64,000 bases of DNA from Limnohabitans sp. GTDB lineage: Bacteria; Pseudomonadota; Gammaproteobacteria; Burkholderiales; Burkholderiaceae_C. This document shows, piece by piece, positions 55,489-64,000 of this stretch (the first letter of the stretch is position 1; each line of letters starts with the position of its first letter). The stretch is from contig NZ_JAAVVW010000002.1 of assembly GCF_023910625.1 (NCBI RefSeq), positions 510,932 through 574,931 of the forward strand, in the 5' to 3' direction. The translations under genes were made by a program, and so were the position numbers. The notes under the pieces are model-generated. The model searched no databases. It was given only the letters and a program-made list of their open reading frames with translations, and was not told the DNA's origin.

Positions 55489-56238
55489 ATGGGACCGAAC
55501 ACCCGCCCCAACAGACGACGCAGGAACGATGCGGAAAAGCCGTTCTGGATTTCTTTTTCCGACCTGATGACCGCGCTCATGGTTTTGTTTTTGGTAGCCA
55601 TGGCCGTTGCTTTGCTGAGCGTCACGGAAGGCTTGCGACAAATGGACGATGCCCGCATCCAACGAGAAAGCACCATCTCGACTTGCCTTGAGGACATCGC
55701 CTTGATCACCCGCCAAAAGTCTTTTGCGGGGGTGCAGTTGCGTGGACAAACCCTGGAATTCGGTTCGCTCGCTGAATTTCCCAAAGACAGCCACCAACTG
55801 GACAGCCTTCGCGCCAACTTCCTGCGTGAATTCGTCCCGGAAATGCTCGACATTGCACGCACGCCTGCATGTCAGATGTGGCTCAAACGGTTTGTGGTGG
55901 ACGGCTATGCCAGCCCCGAGGGTTCTTACCTGTACAACCTCAATCTGAGCTTGGCACGTTCGCAACGTGTCTTGTGTGTGCTGCTCGATGCCAAAGCACC
56001 CAACGCACTCAGCCAGGAAGACCGTCAAACGATCAGAGACCTGTTCTTTGTGGGCGGGTCCTCTTTCAACTCTGCCATCTTGAACCAGCCTGAAAAAAGT
56101 CGCCGAGTAGAGCTGCGACTGGAGTTCAAGGAACAACTGTCCAACTGCAGCCCTGCCACCCCAGGCTGCAAGCCCGAGACCCCGCCCTCCATCCTCTGGG
56201 ATGAGGACTTCACGTGTCCATTGGCTGGGCGCTCGTGA
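55489..56238 (+). CDS. OmpA-domain motor partner, ZorB/MotB-like
   Basis: The 249-residue protein has one TM helix near the N-terminus that carries the ion-coupling Asp25 (KPFWISFSDLMTALMVL), the MotB/ZorB plug pattern. A periplasmic OmpA-type peptidoglycan-binding domain follows (VVDGYASPEGSYLYNLNLSL, ARSQRVLCVLL, then SRRVELRLEF). It starts five bases after the ZorA-like gene and its last 29 bases overlap the convergent sensor kinase. No ZorC, ZorD or ZorE gene was found beside it. Confidence 0.78.
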   Translation: MGPNTRPNRRRRNDAEKPFWISFSDLMTALMVLFLVAMAVALLSVTEGLRQMDDARIQRESTISTCLEDIALITRQKSFAGVQLRGQTLEFGSLAEFPKDSHQLDSLRANFLREFVPEMLDIARTPACQMWLKRFVVDGYASPEGSYLYNLNLSLARSQRVLCVLLDAKAPNALSQEDRQTIRDLFFVGGSSFNSAILNQPEKSRRVELRLEFKEQLSNCSPATPGCKPETPPSILWDEDFTCPLAGRS

Positions 56239-57634
56239 ACCCCAGCCGAACCACGGTGCCCCTGCCGTCTTTGACAGGACTGTGGACACCGACCACTGCA
56301 CCATGCAGGTGGGCAATTTCCTTGACAATGGCCAGGCCCAAACCACTGCCTGACACCCCCGAGGGTGCAGCGCGGTAAAAGCGCTCAAACACATGCGCCT
56401 GATGCGCCGCCGCAATCCCGGGGCCATCGTCTTGTACCTCCACCCACGAAGGCCCAACCCTGACCGTGATGTGTGCTCCAGGCTTGGAATGCTGCAAAGC
56501 ATTGTCAATCAGGTTGCTCAGGGCTTCACTCAACAACAGCTCTAACCCCAAGACCACGCCGCGGGTGTCCAGTATTTCCAGGCCCAGATCGTCACCCCTT
56601 TGGTGCGCTCGCCACAAATGGGTCTGGGTGACTTGCCTGGCCAGAACCACCAAATGAACCGGCTGCGGGCTGTGCATTTCACGGGCGTGCTCCACACGCG
56701 TCATGGTCAACATCTTCTCGGTCAAGCGCACCGCATCGTCGGTGGTCTGCCGCGCCGCCTGCAGCAAGGCCTGCGCCTGCTCGGGATGCGGGTTGCGCTG
56801 GGCCAGTGCCAATTGTGTTTTGAGCGCCGTCAAAGGGGTCCTCAACTGGTGCGCAGCGTTGTCCAGAAAGCGCTTGCGGATGTCAATCAACCGGCCCAGA
56901 CGGTCCAGATAACTGTTCAGGGTGTCGATCAGGGGCTGCAACTCGCGCGGCAAATCGGGGGGTTGGATGGGCGAAAAATCATCTTCGGCCTTACCCGCCA
57001 GTTGCCGACGAAAAGCCTCCAGCGGCCGGATGCCCAACTGCACCCCCAACACCACCAACAAAGCCGCCGCCAACAGCAGCAGGCCTTGACTTCTCAAGGT
57101 GCCCCGGAAAATCCGCTGCGTCAATTGCTGGCGCGCCTCCATGGTTTCAGCGACCGTGATCCGGATGAGGGGGTCGGTCAAGCCTGCGGCCTCCATCACA
57201 TGGATGAGCTGAACCAAACGCACCGATTGGTTCAGGTAACGCCCATCGCCCAACTGCACCAAGGCAAAAAAACGCACCGATGACGCACTGCTTGCTGGCA
57301 AATCAGGCAAATCGGCAGCACCCGCCAACCACTGCCCATCGAGCAATCTGACCTTGTAAAAAAGACGCGCCCCGGTGTGGTTTTCAAACAAATAACCTGC
57401 CGCCTTCATCAGCTCCAGTTGAACCTGCCCATCACGCCAAACCAGTTCTTCGGCCAAAGTGCGTGCAGCCAGGTACAGCGACCGGTCATAGGCCTCGTTG
57501 GCCGCGTTGACCGCGTTACCGTAAGCCACCCAGGCATTGACTCCAATGAGCATAGCCAAGGGCAACAAAATCCAGGCCAACAAGCGACCGCGCAGGGACG
57601 CAACAGGTCGGACAAATTGCTTGAACGAAGGCAT
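56210..57634 (-). CDS. Sensor histidine kinase, TctE-like
   Basis: The 474-residue kinase has two TM helices around a periplasmic sensor (about 12-35 and 180-200). The H box is NAAHQLRTPLTALKTQL (phospho-His), then N box LSNLIDNALQHSKPG, G boxes DDGPGIAAAH and GSGLGLAIVKEI. It starts one base after the regulator's stop on the same strand. Divergent tctCBA suggests it senses a carboxylate, as TctE does. Confidence 0.87.
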   Translation of the reverse strand: MPSFKQFVRPVASLRGRLLAWILLPLAMLIGVNAWVAYGNAVNAANEAYDRSLYLAARTLAEELVWRDGQVQLELMKAAGYLFENHTGARLFYKVRLLDGQWLAGAADLPDLPASSASSVRFFALVQLGDGRYLNQSVRLVQLIHVMEAAGLTDPLIRITVAETMEARQQLTQRIFRGTLRSQGLLLLAAALLVVLGVQLGIRPLEAFRRQLAGKAEDDFSPIQPPDLPRELQPLIDTLNSYLDRLGRLIDIRKRFLDNAAHQLRTPLTALKTQLALAQRNPHPEQAQALLQAARQTTDDAVRLTEKMLTMTRVEHAREMHSPQPVHLVVLARQVTQTHLWRAHQRGDDLGLEILDTRGVVLGLELLLSEALSNLIDNALQHSKPGAHITVRVGPSWVEVQDDGPGIAAAHQAHVFERFYRAAPSGVSGSGLGLAIVKEIAHLHGAVVGVHSPVKDGRGTVVRLGFTSAQPMDT

Positions 57635-57635
57635 T

Positions 57636-58349
57636 TCAAGTCCGTACCGGGGCTTGCGTCAGCATATACCCCATGCCCCGGAAGGTGGTGATGGCCACCT
57701 CGGCATGGGCGGGCGCTGCGTTCAGCGATTCGAGTTTTTTACGCAACCGGTAAATCAACACCTCCACAGCGTCCAGCGCTGTGGGCTCGTCGCCAAAGAC
57801 CTCGGCGTGCAACTGCTCTTTGCTCACGGTGCGTTGGGGCGAAGCCAACAGCACCCGCAAGGCAGACGATTCACGCTGGGTCAGCGCCAGCGGCAGCCCG
57901 TGCAACAGCACCGCACCGCTGTCGGGCTGCATTTCCAGTGGCCCCATGCGCAGCGCTGCGGTCTTAACCCGCCCCTGGCGACGCAGCAAAACCTGCAGAC
58001 GCGCCTCCAGCTCGCTCAGGTCAAAGGGCTTGGGCAAGTAATCGTCGGCGCCCAGGTTCAGGCCCAGCACCCGGTCGGGCACACTGGCGCGCGCCGTCAA
58101 AATCAGCACCGGCACCGCATCGCCCCGTGCACGCAAAGCCTGCAGCACGCTCAGGCCGTCTGGCCCCGGCAACTGCAAATCGAGCAGCACCGCATCAAAA
58201 CCATGACCCAGCTGCAAACACTGCTCGGCCTGCAGGCCGTCGGTGGCAAAGACCACCTCCATGTCGGCTTGGCGCAAGGCAGCCCCCAACCACAAGGCTA
58301 TGTCGGGGGTGTCTTCTACCAGCAAGATGCGGGACTTGAGGGTATTCAC
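57636..58349 (-). CDS. Response regulator, OmpR family, TctD-like
   Basis: The 237-residue protein has a receiver (LLVEDTPDIAL acidic pair, Asp in VLLDLQLPG, Lys in LPKPFDL) and a winged HTH (VEVLIYRLRKKLE, then FRGMGYML). It should bind the repeats in the divergent gap to tctC. Confidence 0.9.
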   Translation of the reverse strand: MNTLKSRILLVEDTPDIALWLGAALRQADMEVVFATDGLQAEQCLQLGHGFDAVLLDLQLPGPDGLSVLQALRARGDAVPVLILTARASVPDRVLGLNLGADDYLPKPFDLSELEARLQVLLRRQGRVKTAALRMGPLEMQPDSGAVLLHGLPLALTQRESSALRVLLASPQRTVSKEQLHAEVFGDEPTALDAVEVLIYRLRKKLESLNAAPAHAEVAITTFRGMGYMLTQAPVRT

Positions 58350-58358
58350 TGATCAGCT

Positions 58359-58376
58359 TTGACAGGTGATTGACAG
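58359..58376. promoter_or_regulatory. Direct repeat TTGACAG, 11 bp apart, in the tctD-tctC gap
   Basis: TTGACAG occurs at 58359-58365 and 58370-58376. An 11-base period puts both on one face of the helix, the usual spacing for OmpR-family regulators. It lies next to the regulator start and about 95 bases upstream of tctC. The second copy also looks like a -35 hexamer. Confidence 0.55.
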
Positions 58377-58468
58377 TTTGGCGCGGCACGGCACACGACA
58401 ATCCTGGAATCTGCACCAGACACAGACCCGGGCAGTGGCTTTTTTTGATTTTCACACAGGAGACCTGC

Positions 58469-59443
58469 ATGTCCATTTCCAAACGCGACTTCCTGGCCCT
58501 CGGCACTGCCGCTGGTGCTTCCCTGGCCCTGCCGGCTTGGGCTCAGGCCAAACCCATGTTTGACACGCTCAACATGTTCGTGCCCGCTGCCCCCGGTGGC
58601 GGCTGGGACGGCACAGCCCGCGCCATTGAGCGCGCTGCCAAGGCGGCTGGCCTGGTGGGCAACATGGCCTTTGAAAACGTCGGCGGCGCTGGCGGCATGG
58701 TGGGCCTGCCCCGCTTTGTCAACCAACGCAAGGGCCAGGGCAACATCCTGATGGTGGGTGGCTCGGTCATGATCGGCGCGGGCATCGCCAACAAGAGCCC
58801 GATGACCATCAAAAACGTCACCCCCATTGCGCGCCTGACCGAAGAGGCTGGCGTCATCGTCGTGCCTGCTGCGGGCAAGATCAAAACCTGGAAAGAGCTC
58901 GAAGCGGCCATCAAAGCCAACCCCAAAGCCGTCTCGGTGGCCGGTGGCAGCGCTGGCGGGACAGACCACTTGATCCTGGGCATGTTGATCAAAGCGCTGG
59001 GCAAAAACCCGCGTGAAGCCGCTTACGTGGCCTTTGCGGGCGGTGGCCCCGCCAACGCGGCCATCTTGGGCAACCAGGTGGTGGCAGGCATTTCGGGCTA
59101 TTCCGAGTTTGAAGAGCAAATCAAGGCCGGCAAGATGATCCCTCTGGCCGTCTCGGGCAAAAGCCGCATTCCCGGCGTCAACGTCCCGACTTTCACCGAA
59201 CTGGGCATCAACGTGTCCGAATCCAACTGGCGCGGTGTGTTTGCAGCCCCCGGCATCAGCGACGCGCAGCGCAACACCTTGATTGACTTTGTCACCCGCC
59301 TGAGTCAATCGGCCGCCTGGAAGCAAGAGCTCGAAACCCGCAAATGGACCAACGCCTTCATGACCGAGCGCCCTTTTGAGCGCGATCTGGCCAAAGACAT
59401 TGCCGAAAAGGAAGTGCTGATGAAAGAACTGGGCTTGGCATGA
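58469..59443 (+). CDS. tctC: Tripartite tricarboxylate transporter, substrate-binding protein
   Basis: The 324-residue Bug/TctC-type protein starts at the ATG opening MSISKRDFLALGTAAG, with AGGAGA seven bases upstream. A Sec-type signal ends near LPAWAQA. The binding core has FVPAAPGGGWDGTARAIE, then VSVAGGSAGGTDHLILG. The stop overlaps the tctB start by four bases. The actual ligand is unknown. Confidence 0.9.
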   Translation: MSISKRDFLALGTAAGASLALPAWAQAKPMFDTLNMFVPAAPGGGWDGTARAIERAAKAAGLVGNMAFENVGGAGGMVGLPRFVNQRKGQGNILMVGGSVMIGAGIANKSPMTIKNVTPIARLTEEAGVIVVPAAGKIKTWKELEAAIKANPKAVSVAGGSAGGTDHLILGMLIKALGKNPREAAYVAFAGGGPANAAILGNQVVAGISGYSEFEEQIKAGKMIPLAVSGKSRIPGVNVPTFTELGINVSESNWRGVFAAPGISDAQRNTLIDFVTRLSQSAAWKQELETRKWTNAFMTERPFERDLAKDIAEKEVLMKELGLA

Positions 59444-59904
59444 CGCCTGTGCGCCTGGCTCTTTTGCTGCTGGCCGTTTGCGGCGTGGCCGCCTGGCAAC
59501 TCACGGTCATTCCGCCATCGCTGATGCAAATGACCGTGGGCCCGGTGCTGGCCCCGGCCGCCATCGTGGCAGCGCTCACCGTGGTGGCGCTGCTGTACGG
59601 CTGGAGCGCCTGGCGCGGACGCCAGGTGGACCTGAGCCAGGACAGCGGACAACAAGCCCTGCCCGGCGCGACCACCCGGATGCTCAGCTTGCTGGGTGGC
59701 GGGGTGGCCTTCATCGCGCTGGTCATTCCCCTGGGCTTTGTGCTGCCGGGCACGCTGTGCGGCATGTGCATTGCCCGTGCTTTTGACGCGCCTTTCAATG
59801 GCAAGTCGCTGCTCATCTGCGGCCTGATCGCTGGCGTGTTCTGGTTTGTCTTTGCCCGCTTGCTGGGCGTGGGCCTGGGGCCTGCACTGCCCTGGTTGAT
59901 TTGA
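59440..59904 (+). CDS. tctB: Tripartite tricarboxylate transporter, small membrane subunit
   Basis: The 154-residue protein has about four hydrophobic segments (LALLLLAVCGVAAWQLTV, APAAIVAALTVVALLYGW, GVAFIALVIPLGFVLPGTL, LLICGLIAGVFWFVFA). It is the poorly conserved small subunit that accompanies TctA. It starts in the stop codon of tctC. Confidence 0.85.
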   Translation: MTPVRLALLLLAVCGVAAWQLTVIPPSLMQMTVGPVLAPAAIVAALTVVALLYGWSAWRGRQVDLSQDSGQQALPGATTRMLSLLGGGVAFIALVIPLGFVLPGTLCGMCIARAFDAPFNGKSLLICGLIAGVFWFVFARLLGVGLGPALPWLI

Positions 59905-59916
59905 ATCGGATACCCC

Positions 59917-61413
59917 ATGGAAGCTTTTGACGCCCTGATGGGCGGCTTTGCCATTGCCCTTCAACCCACCACCTTGCTGTGGGGTTTCGTGGGCTGCTTT
60001 ATCGGTACGCTGGTGGGTGTATTGCCCGGCATTGGCCCGGCGCTGACCATCGCTTTGCTGCTGCCCCTGACCTACCATGTGCCCGCCACCAGCATGTTCG
60101 TCATGTTTGCGGGCATTTACTACGGCGCAGCCTATGGCGGCTCCACCACTTCCATCTTGCTCAACACGCCAGGCGAATCGGCGGCGGTGGTCACCGCGCT
60201 CGAAGGCAACAAAATGGCCCGACGCGGGCGCGCTGGCCAAGCCCTGGCCACTGCCGCCATCGGCAGCTTTGTGGCGGGCACCATCGGCACTTTGGCGCTC
60301 ACCTTTTTTGCCCCCTGGGTGGTCGACGCCGCTCTGGCCTTTGGCCCCGCCGAATACTTCAGCCTCATGGTGCTGTCGTTGGTGGCGGTGTCGGCGGTGC
60401 TGGGCAACTCCATGCTGCGCGGCCTGGTGGCGCTCGGTCTGGGCTTGCTGCTGGGCATGATCGGCATCGACCTGCAAACAGGCCAACCCCGCTTCACCTT
60501 TGGCCGCCCCGAACTCCTCGATGGCATCGAAGTCACCGTGGCTGCGGTGGGCCTGTTCGCCGTGGGCGAAGCACTTTACCTGGCCTGGCAAGGGCGCGAG
60601 TCCAAAGGCGGCGAAGTCATGAAACTCTCGGGCAGCCTGTGGATGAGCAAGCAAGACTGGGGTCGCTCCTGGAAAGCCTGGCTGCGTGGCGCTTTTTATG
60701 GCTTCCCCATCGGTGCCATGCCTGCAGGCGGGGCCGAGTTGCCCACGCTGCTGTCGTACTACACCGAGAAAAAACTCTCCAAGCACCCCGAAGAATTTGG
60801 CCACGGCGCGATCGAAGGGGTGGCCGGACCCGAAGCCGCCAACAACGCGGCCGCTGCGGGCGTGCTGATGCCCTTGCTCACCTTGGGCATCCCCACATCG
60901 GCCACGGCGGCCATCATGCTGTCGGCCTTTGAAGGCTACGGCATCCAAACCGGCCCTCAGCTGTTCAGCCAACAAGGCGGCTTGGTCTGGACCCTGATCG
61001 CCAGCCTCTACATCGGCAACGTGATCTTGCTGGTGCTCAACCTGCCTTTGGTGAGCTTGTGGGTCAAGCTGCTCAAAATCCCGCCGCCCTGGCTTTACGC
61101 GGGCATCATCGTCATCTCGACTGCGGGCGTTTATGGCGCAGGCAACTCGGTGTTCAACGTCGGCCTGCTGTTTGTCTTTGGCCTGCTGGGCTACCTGATG
61201 CGGCGCTTTGACTTCCCGGCCGCGCCCCTCATCGTGGGCCTGATTCTGGCTCCCATGGCCGAACAATCGATGCGCCAAGCCTTGACCATCAGCCAAGGCG
61301 AATGGTCCACCTTTTTCACCCGTCCCTTGTCGGGCAGCTTGATGGCGGTGGCCGTGTTGCTGCTGGTGGCACCAGCACTTTGGCGACAATTTCGCAGGCC
61401 AACGACACTTTAA
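59917..61413 (+). CDS. tctA: Tripartite tricarboxylate transporter, large membrane subunit
   Basis: The 498-residue permease has about ten hydrophobic segments. Family motifs are [40 protein letters not shown] and [20 protein letters not shown]. It forms the sodium- or proton-coupled channel with TctB and receives substrate from TctC. It ends 76 bases before a second binding-protein gene. Confidence 0.93.
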   Translation: MEAFDALMGGFAIALQPTTLLWGFVGCFIGTLVGVLPGIGPALTIALLLPLTYHVPATSMFVMFAGIYYGAAYGGSTTSILLNTPGESAAVVTALEGNKMARRGRAGQALATAAIGSFVAGTIGTLALTFFAPWVVDAALAFGPAEYFSLMVLSLVAVSAVLGNSMLRGLVALGLGLLLGMIGIDLQTGQPRFTFGRPELLDGIEVTVAAVGLFAVGEALYLAWQGRESKGGEVMKLSGSLWMSKQDWGRSWKAWLRGAFYGFPIGAMPAGGAELPTLLSYYTEKKLSKHPEEFGHGAIEGVAGPEAANNAAAAGVLMPLLTLGIPTSATAAIMLSAFEGYGIQTGPQLFSQQGGLVWTLIASLYIGNVILLVLNLPLVSLWVKLLKIPPPWLYAGIIVISTAGVYGAGNSVFNVGLLFVFGLLGYLMRRFDFPAAPLIVGLILAPMAEQSMRQALTISQGEWSTFFTRPLSGSLMAVAVLLLVAPALWRQFRRPTTL

Positions 61414-61489
61414 TAAGTAATAACCCGCTTCAAAAATTTCCGTTTTTTGATTTAATCACATTTTCTTTTCACAACTGGAGTTCAGAGAC

Positions 61490-62491
61490 ATGCAAGATCC
61501 CCAATCCCCGCTCATTCCCCGCCGTGATTACCTCAAATGGATGGGCGCGGCAGGCTTGGCGGCCACTGGCGTTTCGGGCCATGCCCAATCGACCTGGCCC
61601 AACAAGCCCATACGCTGGATCATCCCCTTTGCATCCGGTGGCACCTCCAGCATTGTGGCCCGTGGCGTTGCCGCCCAACTGACCAAGCAAATGGGCCAGT
61701 CTTTTGTCATTGACACCAAAGGCGGCGGTGGCGGTGTGCCCGCCATGCAAGAGCTCCACCGCGCCCCGGCCGACGGCTACACCATCATCATGAGCCACAT
61801 CGGCCTGATGGCGGTCAACCCCCTGATCTACCCCGACAGCGGCTACGACGTGAACAAGGACTTTGTGCCTGTGACCCTGCTGTCGCGCGTGCCCAGCCTG
61901 TTTGTGGTGCACAAAGACGTGCCTGCCAACGACTTCAAGTCTTTGGTAGCCTACGTCAAGTCACGCCCCGGCCAACTGAACTACGCTTCGGCGGGCAATG
62001 CCAGTGCGGGCCACCTGGCCATGGAAGCGCTCAAGCTGGCCACAGGCATGTTCATCACGCACATCCCCTACCGCGGTACAGGCCCCGCCCTGAACGACGT
62101 GCTGGCAGGTCGCATTCAATTGTTGTCCGCAGGCACACCGGCCCTCTTGCCCCACATCAAGAGCGGCGTTTTGCGCTGCATTGCCACGGGTGCCACCGAG
62201 CGGCTTTCGGTGCTGCCCGATGTCCCCACCGTGGCCGAGCTCGGCTACAAAAATTTTGAAACCGTGCAGTGGTACGGTATCCACGCACGGGCAGGCACGC
62301 CACCAGAGATCATCAACAGGTTGCAACAAGAATGCGCCAAAGCGGTGAAATCGCCAGAAATCGTTGCGCAAAACGCGGCCGAAAGCGCCATTGCCGGTGG
62401 CGGTACGCCTGCCGAATACGGTGCCTATGTGGCACGCGAACAAGCCCGCTGGAAAGAAGTCGTGATCAAAGCTCAGATCCGTCCCGGTTGA
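61490..62491 (+). CDS. Second Bug/TctC-type solute-binding protein
   Basis: The 333-residue protein has a twin-arginine-like signal (IPRRDYLKWMGAAGLAATG) and the Bug fold (IRWIIPFASGGTSSIVARG, KGGGGGVPAMQELHRAPADG). It may feed the TctAB channel or a distant one. It has its own terminator downstream. Confidence 0.9.
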   Translation: MQDPQSPLIPRRDYLKWMGAAGLAATGVSGHAQSTWPNKPIRWIIPFASGGTSSIVARGVAAQLTKQMGQSFVIDTKGGGGGVPAMQELHRAPADGYTIIMSHIGLMAVNPLIYPDSGYDVNKDFVPVTLLSRVPSLFVVHKDVPANDFKSLVAYVKSRPGQLNYASAGNASAGHLAMEALKLATGMFITHIPYRGTGPALNDVLAGRIQLLSAGTPALLPHIKSGVLRCIATGATERLSVLPDVPTVAELGYKNFETVQWYGIHARAGTPPEIINRLQQECAKAVKSPEIVAQNAAESAIAGGGTPAEYGAYVAREQARWKEVVIKAQIRPG

Positions 62492-62503
62492 TTTCTTCTC
62501 TGC

Positions 62504-62524
62504 CTGGCCTTCACCGAAGGCCAG
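62504..62524 (+). terminator. Hairpin after the second Bug gene
   Basis: Arms CTGGCCTT and AAGGCCAG close a CACCG loop. No U-run follows. A second, stronger hairpin comes 20 bases later. Confidence 0.55.
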
Positions 62525-62544
62525 CAGCGCTCACCCCAAAAATC

Positions 62545-62577
62545 AACCCCTGCTGGGCCACTTGCAGGGGTTTTTTG
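62545..62577 (+). terminator. Intrinsic terminator
   Basis: Arms AACCCCTGC (62545-62553) and GCAGGGGTT (62564-62572) close a 10-base loop, followed by TTTT. It ends plus-strand transcription after the Bug gene and meets the recombinase gene tail-to-tail. Confidence 0.8.
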
Positions 62578-62595
62578 TTGGTGCGGCCTCACCCC

Positions 62596-63987
62596 TCAAT
62601 TTTTGGACGTGCGCCGACTTTGCAGCATGGCCACGTTCATCTCGCCATCCAGCGCAGACGCATAAAAACGCTCGATCATCTGCACCGAGGTTCTGGCGTT
62701 GCGGGCCAAGGTCAGCATGTCGATGCCCTGGCCATAGAGGAGGCGAAACATGATGGACGTGTGCCGCAAACAATACAGCGTGCGCAAACGGCCCATCGCA
62801 TCTTCTGGGGCCACACCGGCCTCGCGCATCACCCACTTGAACCAAAAGCCCAGCACGGCCAAGGCGTAATTGCGATCGGTCTCGGCGGGCAAAAACACAT
62901 AGTCATCTGGCCCGCCGCGGCCATCTCGCTGCGCCTGCGCCAGCGCAGCCTCATAGACCTGCACCGCCGGACGCAATGTCACCATGGGCGCGTCGTGGCG
63001 CTTGGTTTGCGGCAAGGTCATGCGCAAATACACACTGCTGCCGCGCACCACCTGCACATGCTTGTGCTTGAGTTGTCGCAAATCACCGGGCCGCACAAAA
63101 CTGTTCACCATGAACCGAATGGCCCATGCCATGTCGGGCGGCAGACTCAGGTTGCGCGGCTGCACCCAAAAGCGCTCTCGGTGCCCGGTAGAGGCCTTGA
63201 CCTCTGGGGCCTTGTCGCCATGGCGTGCCAGGCGGTGCGCCGTGCGCACCACAGCGGCGTACTCCTGCAAGCTCAGCATCGAGCGCGGGCGGTTGGCCAC
63301 CTTGATTGACGGCAACTCTGGCATTTCACGCAGAAAGCCCTGACGAATGGCCAGCTTGAGCAACTTGCGCACCACCACCAGGTACTGTGACACCGTGGTC
63401 GAACTCAAATGGGCATCGGTCAGGCGCTTGACAAACGCGTCCATCATCATGGGCGTGACCTGAGAAGGCGGGATGTATTTGAAATACGGCAACACGTGGG
63501 CGTCAAGCCGGTTTTTGAGAATGCCGACCGACGCCGCACTCAACTCAGCGCGCTGCACGCGCTGGTTTTCCAGCGCAATCAACTGGTCGGCCAACACATC
63601 AAAGTTGTTCGCGCGCAGCGCCCCCTGGGTCAACACCGAATCGGTCATGACCGATCGTTTGCGGGGGCTCAGCTTGGCCCGCGGGGCCGGTACAGGGGCC
63701 TCTTGTTCCCTGTACAAATCACCCAGCTCTCCCGGCTCATCCACGTCGCCCGATGCGTCCAACGCCTCTTCAGTTTCATTTTTGTTGTTTTTCACGGTTT
63801 GCGAAGCGGCCCGTCCCCCCTTCGACATTTCACGCCACGCGTCGGGACTGACCACATAAAACACCGGCTGATTGGCGTCCAAAATGGCCACGGCGGACGC
63901 CCCTGATTCCCCTACGATGCTCAAGGGTTTTACCAAGAAGTCATCCAGGCTGGCGCACAAGAAACCGAAGAGAGGGCGGACGGTCAT
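62596..63987 (-). CDS. Tyrosine recombinase with antitoxin-like N-terminus
   Basis: The 463-residue protein starts at the ATG at 63985-63987; the frame is open to the window edge, so the true start may lie outside. Residues about 21-55 (SIVGESGASAVAILDANQ, PVFYVVSPDAWREM) read like the first half of a Phd/YefM/StbD antitoxin. A Lys/Glu/Pro-rich linker follows. The C-terminal half is a tyrosine recombinase: SAM-like core (about 135-215), Arg299 (FVRPGDLRQL), Lys329, LRHT (408-410) and the Tyr442 nucleophile (IERFYAS). The His of the HxxR box is Tyr405 and the later His is Asn430, so it is a variant. No att site seen. Confidence 0.8.
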   Translation of the reverse strand: MTVRPLFGFLCASLDDFLVKPLSIVGESGASAVAILDANQPVFYVVSPDAWREMSKGGRAASQTVKNNKNETEEALDASGDVDEPGELGDLYREQEAPVPAPRAKLSPRKRSVMTDSVLTQGALRANNFDVLADQLIALENQRVQRAELSAASVGILKNRLDAHVLPYFKYIPPSQVTPMMMDAFVKRLTDAHLSSTTVSQYLVVVRKLLKLAIRQGFLREMPELPSIKVANRPRSMLSLQEYAAVVRTAHRLARHGDKAPEVKASTGHRERFWVQPRNLSLPPDMAWAIRFMVNSFVRPGDLRQLKHKHVQVVRGSSVYLRMTLPQTKRHDAPMVTLRPAVQVYEAALAQAQRDGRGGPDDYVFLPAETDRNYALAVLGFWFKWVMREAGVAPEDAMGRLRTLYCLRHTSIMFRLLYGQGIDMLTLARNARTSVQMIERFYASALDGEMNVAMLQSRRTSKN

Positions 63988-64000
63988 GCGTTCATTTGGC

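Noticed and set aside
54512..56238. Complete Zorya defence system
   Set aside because: ZorC, ZorD and ZorE are absent; only the motor pair is seen. It is reported as ZorAB-like.
59305..61389. 694-codon frame antisense to tctB and tctA
   Set aside because: Repetitive Gly/His/Gln composition without motifs; tctA is certain.
62525..64000. Attachment site for the recombinase
   Set aside because: No direct repeat or tRNA 3' end is visible in the window.

Overview
The window is a high-GC bacterial chromosome segment that reads as Burkholderiales, most likely family Comamonadaceae (Limnohabitans/Rhodoferax-like). This placement is an inference. It rests on the Bug/TctC-type tripartite tricarboxylate transporters, an SAH riboswitch in front of an ahcY-tlyA-metF group, the PhoH-YbeY pair, a PHA-granule-region protein and the style of the intergenic repeats. 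I recognised no rRNA, tRNA or CRISPR array.

Layout. 1-1365: end of a large FAD-dependent dehydrogenase. 1387-8215: a regulatory island with three Crp/Fnr-type regulators (one degenerate), two orphan NarL/LuxR-type response regulators (one without its phosphoacceptor Asp), a small His-rich protein and a Lon-like protease whose ATPase motifs look damaged. 8426-11439: a Ca2+/Na+ exchanger, a DUF4143-type ATPase whose start codon sits in a 35-bp palindrome, and a low-GC hypothetical. 11448-16049: glmS, an AsnC/Lrp regulator, a PIN/Phd toxin-antitoxin pair and glmU. 16338-24014: a lipoprotein, a variant metallo-beta-lactamase-fold protein, a TetR regulator, 5-formyl-THF cyclo-ligase, a lytic transglycosylase, a PHA-region protein and a molybdopterin oxidoreductase. 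24158-29549: an M20 hydrolase, an M14 peptidase, an NDUFA9-like SDR, a GST and the CCA-adding enzyme. 29623-32367: thioredoxin 2, IF-1, small proteins and a MidA-like methyltransferase. 32498-34975: a coupled pterin operon (FolM-like SDR and two FolB/FolX paralogues) followed by ttcA. 34994-39094: a lipoprotein, a phosphatase, htpX, a DUF3025 protein and pyrC.

39095-43645: a repeat-bearing spacer, then the aapJQMP amino-acid ABC transporter. 43931-50238: a LysR regulator, dbpA, ruvB, mazF, mazE and ruvA on the minus strand, then phoH and ybeY on the plus strand. The MazEF module lies between ruvA and ruvB and overlaps ruvB by 4 bp. 50281-54386: ompW behind a perfect FNR/Anr box, then metF, tlyA and ahcY under an SAH riboswitch (the activated-methyl cycle). 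54512-56238: a MotA/ZorA-like plus MotB/ZorB-like pair with no recognisable Zorya effector genes beside it. 56210-62491: the TctDE two-component system divergent from tctCBA, plus a second solute-binding protein. 62596-63987: a tyrosine recombinase whose N-terminus resembles a Phd/StbD antitoxin.

Most of the window is ordinary core genome. The best leads are the stripped-down ZorAB-like motor, the antitoxin-recombinase fusion, the MazEF module embedded between ruvA and ruvB, the island of degenerate sensors at the left end, and the ATPase with a palindromic start region.
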